From assembly GCA_033439265.1 (NCBI GenBank), contig JAVTVX010000001.1, forward strand, positions 12,604,608-12,668,607: a stretch of 64,000 bases of DNA, read 5' to 3'. A program made the position numbers and the translations under genes. Below, piece by piece: positions 11,127 to 23,094 of this stretch. Source of the DNA: Dillenia suffruticosa. Its lineage: Eukaryota; Streptophyta; Magnoliopsida; Dilleniales; Dilleniaceae. The notes beneath the pieces were generated by a model. That model searched no databases, was not told where the DNA came from, and worked only from the letters and a program-made list of their open reading frames with translations. The first letter of the stretch is position 1. Each line of letters begins with the position of its first letter.

Positions 11127-14100
11127 TGTAATACTGAAAATTCGGTATTAAAAAATTTTTATTGAATTTTTCTTGTAACTTACTAGGAAAAATTGGATGT
11201 AATCAATTTTGGTTTACCAACAAAAGATTTATAAAATTTCTTGGAGTTTTTGTGTTATCTTTAGTTGTATTAAGGATTTGTATCCTCTAAATCAAATTTT
11301 GGGATAATAAATTGAACCTATTAATCTTGAAGTAATTAAGAAATATGAGAATTGAGTTTCAATTGAACAAAAAATTGGGCCCAAATTTTAAGTGAAATCC
11401 TTAAGGTTAACAATTCAACTATAGAGTCCAATCTTTGAGCTAATAATCCAACCATTTGAATCCAAATTTTTGAGTTAACACATTTCCAAAACTTCACCTA
11501 TGTTTTGACTCTCTTCTCTTGTGTGCATTTTCCTGTTATTTGTGAACAAGTGATAGAAAAGTCAAGGAAAGACATTAAGTGTGGTGGGTGGCATTTAATG
11601 TGACAAATGTGAGGTTGTAGGTTGTGTGACCTAAAGAAAGAAAGAGAAGTGGTGTGTATGTTAGCCAAGGAAAGGAAAGGGAGTGTGTGTGTGTGTGTTA
11701 GTCGAGGAAAGGAAAGGGAGAAATAAAGAGGAAAGGGAGAGATTAAACTTTCTTGGATTCTCTATACTTCTCTTTCTTTTCTTTTTCATTTTATTCGAAT
11801 CTTTCAAACAACTTTCAGAAGAGTCAAGATCTCTAAGCCCTCCTAGCACACTCTTAACATTTTCAGTAAATTTTGAGATGATCATAAGAAAAGTTTGGGA
11901 TTTATCAAGATAGATCAAAGAAGTTTACATTTTGGAAGTGATAAGTTGTGAGCTCATGAACCAAAAATAAAATATGTTAAATACATGGTTTTAGGTTTTA
12001 ATCTATCTTTTGTATTATGATAAATGTTTTGGAGTGATGATTGAACCCATTGAGGGGGTGTTTGATATGCTGAGATGATCATAAGAAAAGTTTGGGATTT
12101 ATCAAGATAGATCAAAGAAAATTGCATTTTAAAAGTGATCTTGAGGTGATAAGTTATGAACTTACAAATAAAAAATAAGATATGTTGAATATATGGTTTT
12201 AAGTTTTAATCTATCATTTGTATTATAATAAATGTTTTGGCATGATAATTGAACCCATTGATGGGGTGTTTGGTAAGAAGATATGGGAACAAGGAATTGA
12301 AATAAAACTGAAAGATAATATTTGAATTAATATTAAGGAAATGAACATTTTGGATTCATATCTAAAAATCTAAAAATCTACAAAACCCAAGTAAATTCCT
12401 GTTTCATTCTCAAATAATTATTTACTCTCACATTTACTCAAATTTATTCATTACTCTCCACTCATACACTTTCTTATCTTTTTACATTCTAAAAAAATAC
12501 CAAAAATCCATATTTTTAATTGGACAATTTTTTTATATCAATTTTTTTTAAATTAATCAATTCAAAATTTTGTAAAATTAGATTTCAAATTTTAATAAAT
12601 AAAATTATGATTAATTTTACAAGATAAATTTTAATGCAAAGTCTCACTTTCTTTTCTAAAATTTCGAGTTTAAGATTTCATATATATATGTATAAAACTA
12701 AACAAGTGAAAAAATATAAAATTTTCATTATTAAGTTACTTTTTTATTTTTTTAATTTTTAAAAGTAATATAAAGTTTACTTGATAAACTCATATATTAT
12801 TTATTTTCTCAAATGAAATTAATTTCATATAATATTTTAAAACACTTTATTTTAAATTATTCCTAGTTTTTATTGTATATTGAAATAAGGGTAAAATTAA
12901 AAAAATTGTTAATTCCTATTCTAAAAAAAACAGCCAACCAAACAGCAGCTATAGTAATGATATTTATTTCGGTGTACTGAACCAAACAGATGAATTAAAA
13001 TAATTCTATCAATTATGAATCCAGAATATATGATTTTAATTCTAATTTTAATTCCCAGAACCGAACTAAATGCTCCTTGAGTGCTGAAATGTTAGATTGA
13101 GATAAAACTCTTAAAATTTTGTAAACTGGTCAACTTGACCTGACCTATTGATGATATTCCGATCATAACTTTCTCTGCATAGAAATAAACTGATTAAGGT
13201 TTATTCTTGTTAAAATTAGATTTCTAGGCTTTAAAATAATGTATTGCAATAGATATTGTGATAAGAATTGATTTTTTTGTGAGTTTTTCTAGAGAACATG
13301 TAAATTGAATTTTTGAGACAAATTTAGATTAAAGCTTGAACATGAAAGTTATAGATCTATATTTTATTTTTAATTTGAGACTTGAATCATGTAAATTGGA
13401 TATATGTAGCAAAAGTTATAACCATTTTTCTATAACTGTGCAAATTGGAATTATGCAATTAGGACAACTATATTTTAGATTTAAATGTTTTTGCGTGAAT
13501 AGAATAGGCTTAGAGTATAAATAAAAAAGTCGTAGAGTTATATTTAATTTTTAAGTAAAGTTGGAATTTTCATAATCTGAGAATTTTAATTCGAGATATG
13601 GTTATTTTTTTAAAACTTGTTTGTGTTGAAAATTTTGTCCTATTCATTAAATTTGATGATTTGGAATGAAAATGAATAATGCATCGGTATCAAACTTTTA
13701 TTCTATATCGTGGTATATATAAAAAATATTTAGGTGAAAGTCTTTCAACCAAAGATAGAGTTGAGGATTTGGATTTATGAGAGTGTGCATCCTCCTCAAA
13801 CGGTAAGTTGTTGCATACTTGCATTTAAATAAAAAAATATTTTTATTGAAGTTTCAAAATGATTTTTGAAATTTAATTTTATATACTTTAGTGCGTGTGA
13901 AATATACTAAAGATTGAATTTGAAACACCAATGCATCTTATATGTTTTGAATAAACAAATATGTCATGTTGATTTATTAATATTGAATGAATTGTTATAT
14001 TGATTACTAATGAGTAATTGCTAAATTAATGGCACATGAAAAAAATTTATGAATTTTGTGAAAAGGTGTATGGTTTGGTTACTAAGGAAGAGCTTGAATC

Positions 14101-15099
14101 TTGAAAGACGACTAATCATTACTCTTCCATGGCACAAACCATCAGGTATGTGGTAAGGATTAATAGACCATGGTATGTAACCAAGCATGACGTACATTTA
14201 TGGCTGAGCAACATGTATAAGGGGGTGGAAAAGTTGGCTGCACTACCAATGACATCACATTGAACACCAAGGATAGGGGGCATTTATGAATTTAAATTAC
14301 TAAAACCCTCGGTAGTCCCACTATAGGTCATGGTAAACCTTCGTTGGGAACCATGATTTTGGTTGCCCTATGTTTAGAAATGTAAACTTGTTGGATACAC
14401 ATTAAATTGAATCATGATGATTGGAAAATCTACTCAGTATTAAATACTTTTAAAATGATGCGATGATTTGAAATATAGATATTTGATATATCTATCACAC
14501 AAATCTTATTTATGTACAACATATATATCACTCACTGAATATATTATATACTCACTCCTCATATTTTCATTTTTATAGAGAAAGTTTAGTTGAGTTTTGT
14601 GATTGTTTAGTGTCGGATTTGAAGAACCTTATTTTGTTGAACTTTTTTGAGTATTGGTTTTCTCTTGGTTTGAGGTATTAGTGGACTCAAATGGTGGCAA
14701 ACTTTGTAATTATTTTGGAAACCTATTTTATAGTATGTCTACTTGTTTTAGAATTTGGTTACGGTTGTATACTTAAATTGAGGATCTCTTATCTTCTTTG
14801 GAATTGTTTCGGCAGAATTTAATATAGATCGCTTGAGTAAAGACTTGTTTTACATTATGCAGATTTGATTTGAATGACCTGGCTGACCTTGTGTATGCAT
14901 ATTTTGAATAGGGACGAACTGGACTGGTTTTTTGATTGTGCGATGAAGGCACGTCGGTTTATTTGAATTTGTTGAATTATTTTGAAAAAATGGATGGAGA
15001 TATACCTTAAGATATTTTGGTGTACGGATTAGGTTTATCCATATTCTGGGGGTAATATAGTGGTTGTTACGTACTCGATTCGAGAGTTGGAGCGAGACA
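11127..15099 (+). repeat. Gypsy-1 right LTR
   Basis: It begins TGTAATACTGAAAATT after a G-rich polypurine tract and ends GAGCGAGACA just before ATGAC. It contains a 197 bp tandem duplication (11875-12071 and about 12072-12268) and a MITE-like insertion (12262-13076) that are missing from the left LTR. A (GT)n stretch lies near 11682-11699. Confidence 0.85.
12262..13076. mobile_element. MITE-like insertion in the Gypsy-1 right LTR
   Basis: This AT-rich 815 bp segment is absent from the left LTR, where the flanks join near 6090. Its ends are imperfect inverted repeats: GGGGTGTTTGGTA on the left and TACTAAATGCTCC-like sequence on the right, whose complement is GGAGCATTTAGTTC. TTGA stands at both outer borders (12258-12261 and 13077-13080). 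This could be a non-autonomous hAT, Mutator or Harbinger derivative; a duplication of 3-4 bp does not decide. No coding potential is seen. Confidence 0.6.
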
Positions 15100-15104
15100 A
15101 TGAC

Positions 15105-15480
15105 TACTACATCATTGAATCATGTTGAGATATCAGTGATTTATGAAAATAGTCGTGAATGAATGGATCAGATTAATAGTTAATTACATTCAAATATAAT
15201 GTGGTTTAACTAATATCAAGAAAACTCCCATAATATTATATGAGAACAATACTGCAAACATATTAAAGAATGGATACATTAACAGTGACAATACAAAGCA
15301 TATATTTTCCAAATTATTTTTCGCACATGATTTAATACAAATGGAAATATTGACATTCAAAAAATTCAATCAAGTGAAAATCCTGAATACTTGTTCACAA
15401 AAGTATTATTCACCACATATTCAAGAAAATAATTCATAAAATTGGGACGCAATATCTTAAAGATATCATACGATATTTTT
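15105..15480 (+). pseudogene. Copia-1 RNase H continuation after the Gypsy-1 insertion
   Basis: Directly after the ATGAC duplication the translation resumes the copia RNase H domain: an ENSREWIRL-like stretch, then YENNTANILKNG and the D-N-T-K-H-I-F block. It matches the part missing at 5156, which shows that Gypsy-1 split this gene. Several stops are present. Confidence 0.72.
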
Positions 15481-15615
15481 ATCAGAGGGAGTATAATATG
15501 AAGTGTTTTATGTATAATGAAAGATGTACTCTTTTTCCTTTACTAGATTTTTTGTTCCATTAGATTTTTTTTAGTAACGTTTTAATGAGACATATTTCTT
15601 ATATAATGGATATTT

Positions 15616-15987
15616 AAGGGAGAGTGTTATAAATGTTAAGAAATTTGAATGGATGTCTATAAATAACACATGACAATTGACTTTTGGTTTTCTAGGTAAT
15701 TGTTGACTTTTGAGCTATTACACTTAATGAATATGAGTTTCCATTGTATAAATTTTAGTTTGTTACACTTGATGAGAGTGACTTTTTGTATTCCTTTCAA
15801 GTACTTATAAATAGACTCTCTTGTAACCTCATTTGTACATACCAAAAAAAAAAAAAATCTTATTCTTTCTATTCTCTCTTTATATATGTTGTGCTTAAGT
15901 TTTGAGTTAGATTTTGTTTTTATATTATTTCAATTTCTATTTTGAGCATATCAAATTGTGGGCTCCAAAAACTAAAATTCTATAATA
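15616..15987 (+). repeat. Copia-1 polypurine tract and right LTR
   Basis: AAGGGAGAG (15616-15624) is the polypurine tract. The LTR follows, from TG at 15625 to 15987. It is about 363 bp, aligns with the left LTR over its last 280 bp and contains a long A run (15844-15857). Confidence 0.75.
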
Positions 15988-15992
15988 ATTTT

Positions 15993-17841
15993 TATTTTTT
16001 AGATAATTTTTATATTATTCTTAATTAAATAAATTTGATTGATTACATCAACGTTAAATTAATTTGTTTCTAAACTATTTTTGATTAAGACAGTTTAACC
16101 AATCTCTATTGAGTTAATACAAATAATTAAATCCTTTTGACAAAAAATAATCCATAGATAGTCTCAAAATAAAATTTATTTTTAATTTTATCATCATAAT
16201 TAAGATTATGACTCACTTTTATGTTGATCCAAAATACATTGGCTCACTCAATCACATGTATATCTAGAAATTATATGACAAACATGGTCAGCACTATATG
16301 TTTGGCAAAAATTGGCATTATATTATATTTTTGCCCTTGATCTTCTCTAAAATAATATCCACTTTAAAGGAGACATTTCTTCCCATGAGATGTGTATAAA
16401 CCTACCAAATTCTACTAATAAATAAGCAAAAAATTTGGTCTTGAGTCTCCCTTGGAAAGGTGTACGTCTAAACCTTCTCAATTGCATCGGCAACGTGATC
16501 TTCAAAGGGGATTTTATGAGTATTAATAATTATAAAAATAAAAATTATTAGAAATTATAATTCAATAACTATAAATTAGTTTACTATACTTTCTTACAAT
16601 ACATAAAACTATTTTATAAATATTAATATTTATAAAAATTATAGAAATCTCAGTAACATGTTTTAGACAAGGGACAATGGGCTCAAACTAGTATTTTTTT
16701 CTTTATGTACGAGAGATATTCGAATTCAAAAATTTTTTTAAAAAGAAACGATCATGATCGACTTATAACTCATTTGGAACTGAAACCAAATATAATTATA
16801 GGGGGCTAGAGAGGGGCTATGGATCCACCAACTCTCATACGAAATCCCTAGGGTTGGCAATCTAATCTTTTGAATCAGAATTTATAAAGCCCGGGTTTGA
16901 CCAGTTTAAAATTTTATGGGTCTGACCTTGAGTCTGAATCAAGAAAACTAGAAGAATCGAGACTCAAATTCCACCCAAAAAATTAAAAGTGTTTCGAACC
17001 CATTTCGGCCAGACTCGAGTCCAAATCTTAAATTTCATTTTTTATATTTTTAATATATTTTATAGTATAATAAATTCAAAATAAAAATATATTAATCATT
17101 CAAAATAAAATACAAAATAAATACCACCATATCAAATTAAGAATTATACATTATTATGAAAATTAACAATAACAATATCCTGAAAGATTAAAAAAATTAT
17201 ACAAAAAATAATATATTAAACTTCTCAAAATCATATGTAAAATCACAATATTTTTAAAAAAACGTAAAAGAAAATTGATTTTAAATAGATCAAATCTATA
17301 ACGGGCCGAGCCAAGTTTTTAATTATAATGTAGTACTCTACCGAAAGAGCAACAAAAATCTTTGAAACCCAAGTTAGTTTATAGAGAAAATTTTTTATTT
17401 TCTAAAGATCCAAAAAAAAAAAAAAAAGAGAAAAATGTGTGTAGTACATAGACGGGGAGAGAGAGAATGTGTTTTTGTAATAGTTACTTATTATATATTA
17501 GTCTCTTATTAGAAAAAAAATTGAATATAAAAGATAGGGAAGAACATGGAAGCAATAATAAGAATATGAACCCTAATTTTTTTTATTGTTTTAATAAATT
17601 ATTATAATAAATTGAATTTATATAGAAAGTTTATTATCATAATATAAAAATATAATATTATAAATATGAAAATATAAAATAAAAATAAAATAATTTAAAA
17701 ATCAAATCAATAATTAATTTAATTTTAATAAATAATATATTCTAATAATCGTATGAGAAGCTAGTTATTTAAGTATGGTTTTAAACCAAATATTGTGTAG
17801 TGTGGTGACTTGAGAAGGTTGATGCATAGCTAAATGCTTGC
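15993..17841. other. AT-rich intergenic DNA between two retrotransposons
   Basis: No gene or element boundary can be supported here. Poly-A runs (for example near 17409-17426) and AT-rich stretches dominate. Confidence 0.6.
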
Positions 17842-17846
17842 ACTTT

Positions 17847-18043
17847 TGTAGAGAAATAAAAATATGTTACTTGTTGTTTGTACTTTTGACAGCAAATGTT
17901 ATGTTTATGAGAATTCTTGGAGATTTCAAAATCCCTTTTTTGACTGTTGTTTATGTTTTTTACCATATAAATATAGCAATGGCTTAATCGAAAAAAATAA
18001 AATATTTCACCCAAATTATGTATCTTACTGCTTTATACCAACA
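17847..18043 (+). repeat. Copia-2 left LTR
   Basis: It starts TGTAGAGAAATAAAAA after ACTTT and ends in ATACCAACA. It shares with the right LTR the GAGAATTCTTGG block and the last 24 bp; the rest is diverged with length differences. Confidence 0.7.
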
Positions 18044-18157
18044 AATTGGTATCATAGCCATATTCTACGAGGATCTGTGTGAGTGAAACCTGTAATGAGC
18101 TCGTCTTTCCCATCACTAAAAGACTAAACACCTAACCTTCATACATGATTGGAAGTA
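18044..18157 (+). other. Copia-2 primer-binding site and leader, up to the Gypsy-2 insertion
   Basis: AATTGGTATCATAGCC (18044-18059) is the primer-binding site, close to the initiator-tRNA form TGGTATCAGAGC. The leader runs to 18157, where an ATG frame near 18145 is cut by Gypsy-2 after AAGTA and continues at 26327 in the gag region. Confidence 0.7.
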
Positions 18158-18581
18158 TGATATAGATCTATTAGGAACAACACCAAATAAGGAGGGCTTG
18201 CTAGTATGGTTGACTAGGGCCTGCTAGTATGGTTAACCATTACCAATGGGATGGTCAACTATTACCAAGGGTGTTTTTGCCATTTTCCTTTTTTTATTTC
18301 TTTTTTTTTCTTCTTTTCAACGCTTAAATTCCATTAAGCTATTGTAGTTGGGATTGGTTAAAACCAATTCGATTATAGGGTAAGATAAGAAGATTCTCCA
18401 AACAAATTCGCTCTTATATTTAATCTAGCTTCATCACTTAATGGAAAGTAGAGATATTTCTTTCCAGTTTGGCCTTGTGTCATTGCTTACTACCTTCCTT
18501 CTATCTTCTTCTACTTCTTGTCCACCATAGCTCGACTAAACAAAAATCAAGGCTGAGGCTGATCTCGTGTAAATCCTACCA
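18158..18581 (+). repeat. Gypsy-2 left LTR
   Basis: It aligns with 25867-26321 over its whole length. The left copy lacks about 30 bp of a repeated motif around CTATTACCAATGGG that the right copy has; this motif recurs inside each LTR. Confidence 0.92.
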
Positions 18582-18584
18582 TTT

Positions 18585-18597
18585 TGGTATCAGAGCC
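18585..18597 (+). promoter_or_regulatory. Gypsy-2 primer-binding site
   Basis: TGGTATCAGAGCC lies 3 bp after the left LTR. It is the standard sequence complementary to the 3' end of the initiator methionine tRNA. Confidence 0.85.
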
Positions 18598-18604
18598 GGT
18601 ATCG

Positions 18605-19212
18605 ATGGCCGACAATCTACGAGTACAGTGCCTGGAACAACAAGTTGAGTCTTTGAGTAGTGGTCAAGAGAGGATATTGAAGCAGATGGCCGAGATGTTC
18701 CAACTGTTGCAAGCAAGGGAAGGGTTCTCCACCAACACAAGGGAGAACACTGAGGAAAGATCTTCCTTGTGGGCAACACTAGGATCGATCACACCTAGGC
18801 TTGCGAAACTTGATTTTCCATGCTTGGATGGCTTGAAAGACCTCACATTTGGGCATGTTGTGCAGACCAGTTCTTTGATTTTCAAGGAACCCAGTTGGAG
18901 GACCAAGTGAGATTGGTTGCTTTTCATCTTGAGGGCAACGCTCAAGTGTGGATTCAGAGGAAGAGAAACGCTCAACAAAGCTTCAGTTGGGAGGAGTTCA
19001 AGTCAGAGCAAGGAAACCGATTCGAAGTCATGACCCATACGGATGCCTTTGGTGATTTAAGCAAGATTAGGCAGACGAGCATGGTTAGGGAATTTCAATC
19101 CCAATTTGAGAGTTTGCTGGGGCGAGTTGGGCATTTCACGGACGAGCAAGAGGCTTCTCTATTTGTGAGTGGACTCAAGGACCATATATGGGTCGATGTA
19201 AAGGCCCAGTGA
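18605..19212 (+). pseudogene. Gypsy-2 gag
   Basis: The reading starts at ATGGCCGACAATCTACG (18605) in one frame (to 18910) and continues in another (18820-19212), so a frameshift near 18840-18900 breaks it. The second part carries the retrotransposon gag core (VRLVAFHLEGNAQVWIQ, SWEEFKSEQGNRF, VREFQSQFESL). A decayed CCHC knuckle follows at 19422-19463 (C-x2-C-x4-H-x4-C, with a stop before the last cysteine). Confidence 0.8.
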
Positions 19213-19523
19213 CCTAATTCACTACGTGCTCAATTGGTCTAGCCCAGATTTACGAGGAGAAGCATTTAAAGATGGGGCTCGATAGCAAAGGAATACTAGG
19301 GCTCAAAAGGAATACACACAATAGTATTTCCTCTTTATCAGATGGTTGATTGGGAGACAAGGCCATTACCGTGCGACGATTCACTCCCGTAGAACTCCAA
19401 TAATGTAGAGAGCAGGGGCTGTGTTATCATTGTGATGAGAGGTATCACCCCCGACACTAGTGCAAAAAGCTATTCTTAATTGAAAGGGAGGATAAAGTAG
19501 CTAGACTTAAAGATTCATCGAAG

Positions 19524-19736
19524 ACCAATGTTGGTTGACTCAACTAGATGTGAGGTTGAGTATCTTTAAATATGACCGAGATTTGACTCTCGCTGGAGTA
19601 TCGGACCCTTATGTGTATAGAGCATTCTCTGTTTGGAGACCCACCCTCCGAAAGGAGCCACTGCAGCGGTTGGTATGGATTAGTCGGGGCAAAATCTTGA
19701 ATACCGGATAGTGTAAGACATGGTACCAAAAAAAAA
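19524..19736 (+). mobile_element. tRNA-derived SINE inside Gypsy-2
   Basis: A 213 bp insertion ends in an A run (19727-19737). It is flanked by a 13 bp duplication, AGATTCATCGAAG (19511-19523) and AGATTCATTGAAG (19737-19749). Near its start are box A-like (GGTTGACTCAACTAG) and box B-like (CGAGATTTGACTCTC) sequences. The 3' half (GGATTAGTCGGGGC, ATACCGGATAG) resembles plant Au-type SINE tails from memory. It separates gag from protease, and the downstream protease frame now opens within its tail. Confidence 0.8.
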
Positions 19737-19749
19737 AGATTCATTGAAG

Positions 19750-19980
19750 GGTGAAGAAATTATGGAGGTTCTAGAGATTTTGATTCATGCTTTCACGGGG
19801 GTGTCTTTACCTCAAACTATGAGAGTGATCGGATGCTTGGGGAAAGTTTCCTTGATGGTCTTGGTGGACTTAAGGTCCACTCATAATTTCATTAGCGAAG
19901 AAATAGTGAAGGAGGTTGGGCTCAAGGTCGAAGCCGGAGTAGAGAGTGCATTACCAGCATTGGGTTTTGTAGAAAGCTAA
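19750..19980 (+). pseudogene. Gypsy-2 protease remnant
   Basis: The translation shows the retropepsin block LMVLVDLRSTHNFISEEIV. The family norm is LIDSGSTHNFI, so the catalytic aspartate is kept but the S-G after it has become L-R. The frame ends at a stop at 19978. Sequence to 20262 still resembles the protease to reverse-transcriptase linker (LLHIRALEDKGE) before the solo LTR breaks in. Confidence 0.75.
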
Positions 19981-20267
19981 CAATTTCATTGCAAAATACT
20001 CCAATTACAATTGATTTATTTGTAATTAATTTGGAAGGATGTGATGCTATCTTGGGGATTCAATGGTTATGAACATTGGGTCAAATACTTTAGGATTTTG
20101 GAAAAATGAAAATGAGGTTCCAGTGTAAGGAAGTTATGATCAAACTCAATGGGACAAAGGGGGTTAAACCCAAGTCAATTAGGGAGAAAGCTCTGGCCAA
20201 AACCTTGGATCAAAATAGAGGATGGGGAACCTTACTGCACATTCGAGCATTGGAAGATAAGGGGGAA

Positions 20268-23068
20268 TGTCACATCCCGACCTACAGGTCGAGCACGCGA
20301 ACAAACCACTGCGACTCCTTGAGACAAGGGTATACCCTACTTGTACACCGAGATGATGCAAGGCTAATATTATGATTAATATCATGACCCTGCTCGACAT
20401 CCTAAATTAAATCATATAGTGGAAGATTAGAAGAAGAATATTTTTTAGAAATTTCTTTAAAATTTTTGTCTCTAATTTATATATAATATTTATATACGCG
20501 ATCTAGTTGTAAACAAAGATGTATATGAATACTTATCCAGTAGCATCTCTCAGTAAAACTTGTGGAATAGTATCTCAATATAAGTCAGTGCAGTATAAGT
20601 TAAAACTTTTAAATATGAGGGGGTAAGTATAATTCACATACTTAGTGAATGAGGTGTAAGAACTATATATAATGACAATAAATGAATTTGTGAAAGTGGC
20701 AAGTCAAATTATCATTTTCAAATTTATATTCATTTGCAACATATCATATAATTCAAAATAATATGTATTTTTATCATAATCATTACATCATAAGGTGTTA
20801 ATAGGTAATAAAACATATTTTACCTGTAGTTTGGCCTAACTAGGGTAAAACCCACAAAGGGGTCACCACAATATCATAAGAATGAACATATATATTTTTC
20901 TTTTAACCCCTTCCCTTGGTGTTGACACAGTCCTCATGTGGTGTTAGTCTATTGGATCCGTTGGTCAGAGACAAGGGACTCAAACCCCTTCTTTTGTGTT
21001 ACCCCACCATATCACCCCATCAGATAAACGCTTAATATCATGGTAGGGAGTACGGTATAACCACCATATACCATTCTATAATCATACACATGTACCACAT
21101 ATCATCATTTATAAATCTTTATTCGTAAAAGAAAAATACGGCACTATTAGTTATCATAATATCATGATACAATTTTCACATAATATCATTTCAGGACATG
21201 TCACAAATATTAAAATATTTATAAATCACATTTCAAAATTTATTTATAAACATTATGATCAAACTATTTTTCATTTAAAGTCAGAAATAGTTCTTTCACT
21301 CACATTGACTAGGGATGGTACACCACTCCCCTTAACTGTGCTTGTTTCTAAGGCAAGTCACATCTCATACAAAAACGAAACCCTACGCTTAGGTTAAATA
21401 ATATATAATTCGTCAATTATTTCGATAATATCATATCATAGGACTACGAATTGCATATGGAAATATTTTTCTTTAAGATAAAATCTCAAATTCTATATTT
21501 AGAAAAATTTCAAATCTAAATTTACAAATTTCAACTCTGCGCAGTTTTGGGGGAAACTCCATATCTTCCTGTGTACTCCTCCAATTTAAGTGATTCCTAT
21601 CTCTAATCGAAGACAAGATATTGATCTAAAATCTTCTAGTTTATACCACCCTCAGATTTTATGTGCATAATTTTATAAAATTCCTTTTTAATTTCAGTTT
21701 TAGCTTTAAAAACTATTTCTGCGCAGTTTCAGTAAAAATACTATAATTTTTTGTCTACTACTCCGATTCAAGTGATCTTTAGTTTAAATTAAAGATAAGA
21801 CAGACACCTAAAATGTTCATGTTTTAAGTTTCTCCAAATTCCATACAAAGGATATTTTAAAAATTGGTGAATCATGCTAAACTCCCAAAAATCGCTAAAA
21901 ATCGATTCTTTCATGAAATATTTCATATAATATACCATTTTAAATATTAGGAAGTCTAATGTGCACACAAATAAACGATTTAGATTTTCAATTCCTATAA
22001 AATGAGATATCATAGCAAGACTACACAAGACTCAAATCTAGAATTTAATATCTAGTATGTTAGTATGGATACTAATGTAACACTCAATAAATGATTTAAT
22101 CATTGCACAAGTTAAAACATGTTATCTTTCTTGTAAGCTCTCTTGCTAATAATATATATCAGCACTTCCTTTGAATTCTTGAAAATTTTTTATATCACCT
22201 TAGCAAAAATCAAATAACAACACATTAATACAATACTTCTATACCTCCATCTTGAAATCAAAATTTCCAACAATACTCTTACCTCTTTGGCTTCATGATT
22301 GAACTCAATTTTAGAGAGGTAGTTTTCATATTTTTGTCCAAAGGAGGAGGAATGAAGAAAAAGTGAATCAAAATTTTCAAAACAAATTCCTTTATAAACC
22401 TAGCAAAGTATTTTTGACCATTGGATCATCCCATACATTATTTTAACCATCCACTTGTCTTATCACTCAAACCATGCAATTGTTGATTCAAGCAAATTCC
22501 ATATACTCCATTAGGAGTCTTGTTGGACGTCCATGTCAAGAGAAGAAGTGTCACAACTAATACACACTATTCTAATTACATTTCATACATAAATTGCCAT
22601 CCTATGAGCTTTCTTGAATGTGAAACAATTCTATGTGGTCACTAACCAACCTTGCTGCCCTCCTGATCAATCATTTGGCTCCAATTGTCCATCATTGAGT
22701 AATTTGCAACCTAGTCCCTAAACTTTCCTTAATTGCATTTAGACCCCAACTTTTAACAAATTTACATTTTTGGTCCCTATGAAATTTTATTCGAAATTCC
22801 TTAAAAATGTGAAATTTCATTTAAATACCTTTATTTAAATGTGTAGACCTTTCCTTAGCCATTTTGACTTCTTTAGGCCTTGCCGGCGCTTGCCGAGAAG
22901 GTTTTCAGCTTACTAATAATTTTTGGTTTTAGCGATTTTGAGACGAAACTTCAAAATACATAAATAGATAATTAAAATTATATTTAGATGTCTCAAAAGG
23001 ATGTTAATATATATTTAGAATCATAAGGAGTGATACATGATATACAGTCACCAGAAATCGATATTATA
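20268..23068 (-). mobile_element. Reversed solo LTR of another gypsy family, inside Gypsy-2
   Basis: The plus strand starts TGTCACATCCCGACC, the complement of the usual GGGATGTGACA end of a gypsy LTR. It ends AATCGATATTATA, the complement of a TGTAATATCG-like start with the first G mutated. No internal coding region is present, so this looks like a single LTR left by recombination. Flanks are GGGAA (20263-20267) and AGAAA (23069-23073), an imperfect duplication. The host sequence resumes in the reverse transcriptase linker. Its ends resemble those of the Gypsy-1 LTR, but the bodies differ. Confidence 0.72.
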
Positions 23069-23094
23069 AGAAACATGGAGGCAGTTGGGAAGAA

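Larger units (their letters stand above)
5157..15099 (+). mobile_element. Gypsy-1: Ty3/gypsy element with about 3 kb LTRs and a gutted interior
   Basis: Two long related repeats (5157-8171 and 11127-15099) enclose only 2955 bp. ATGAC stands on both outer sides (5152-5156 and 15100-15104), a perfect 5 bp target duplication inside Copia-1. The interior has a primer-binding-like sequence, a gag remnant with a zinc knuckle, then a LINE-like fragment where protease to integrase should be. The element can only have moved with proteins supplied by another copy. The right LTR is longer because of a MITE-like insertion and a tandem duplication; without these it is close to 3.0 kb, like the left one. 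Confidence 0.85.
551..15987 (+). mobile_element. Copia-1: degenerate Ty1/copia retrotransposon, split by Gypsy-1
   Basis: Two related LTRs of 361 and 363 bp bound the element, each flanked outside by ATTTT (546-550 and 15988-15992), the expected 5 bp target duplication, although ATTTT is a weak marker in AT-rich DNA. A primer-binding site (912-923) follows the left LTR. Between the LTRs the copia order protease, integrase, reverse transcriptase, RNase H can be followed through many stops and frameshifts. Gypsy-1 (5157-15099) interrupts the RNase H region; without it the element is about 5.5 kb, a normal copia size. No domain is intact. Confidence 0.82.
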
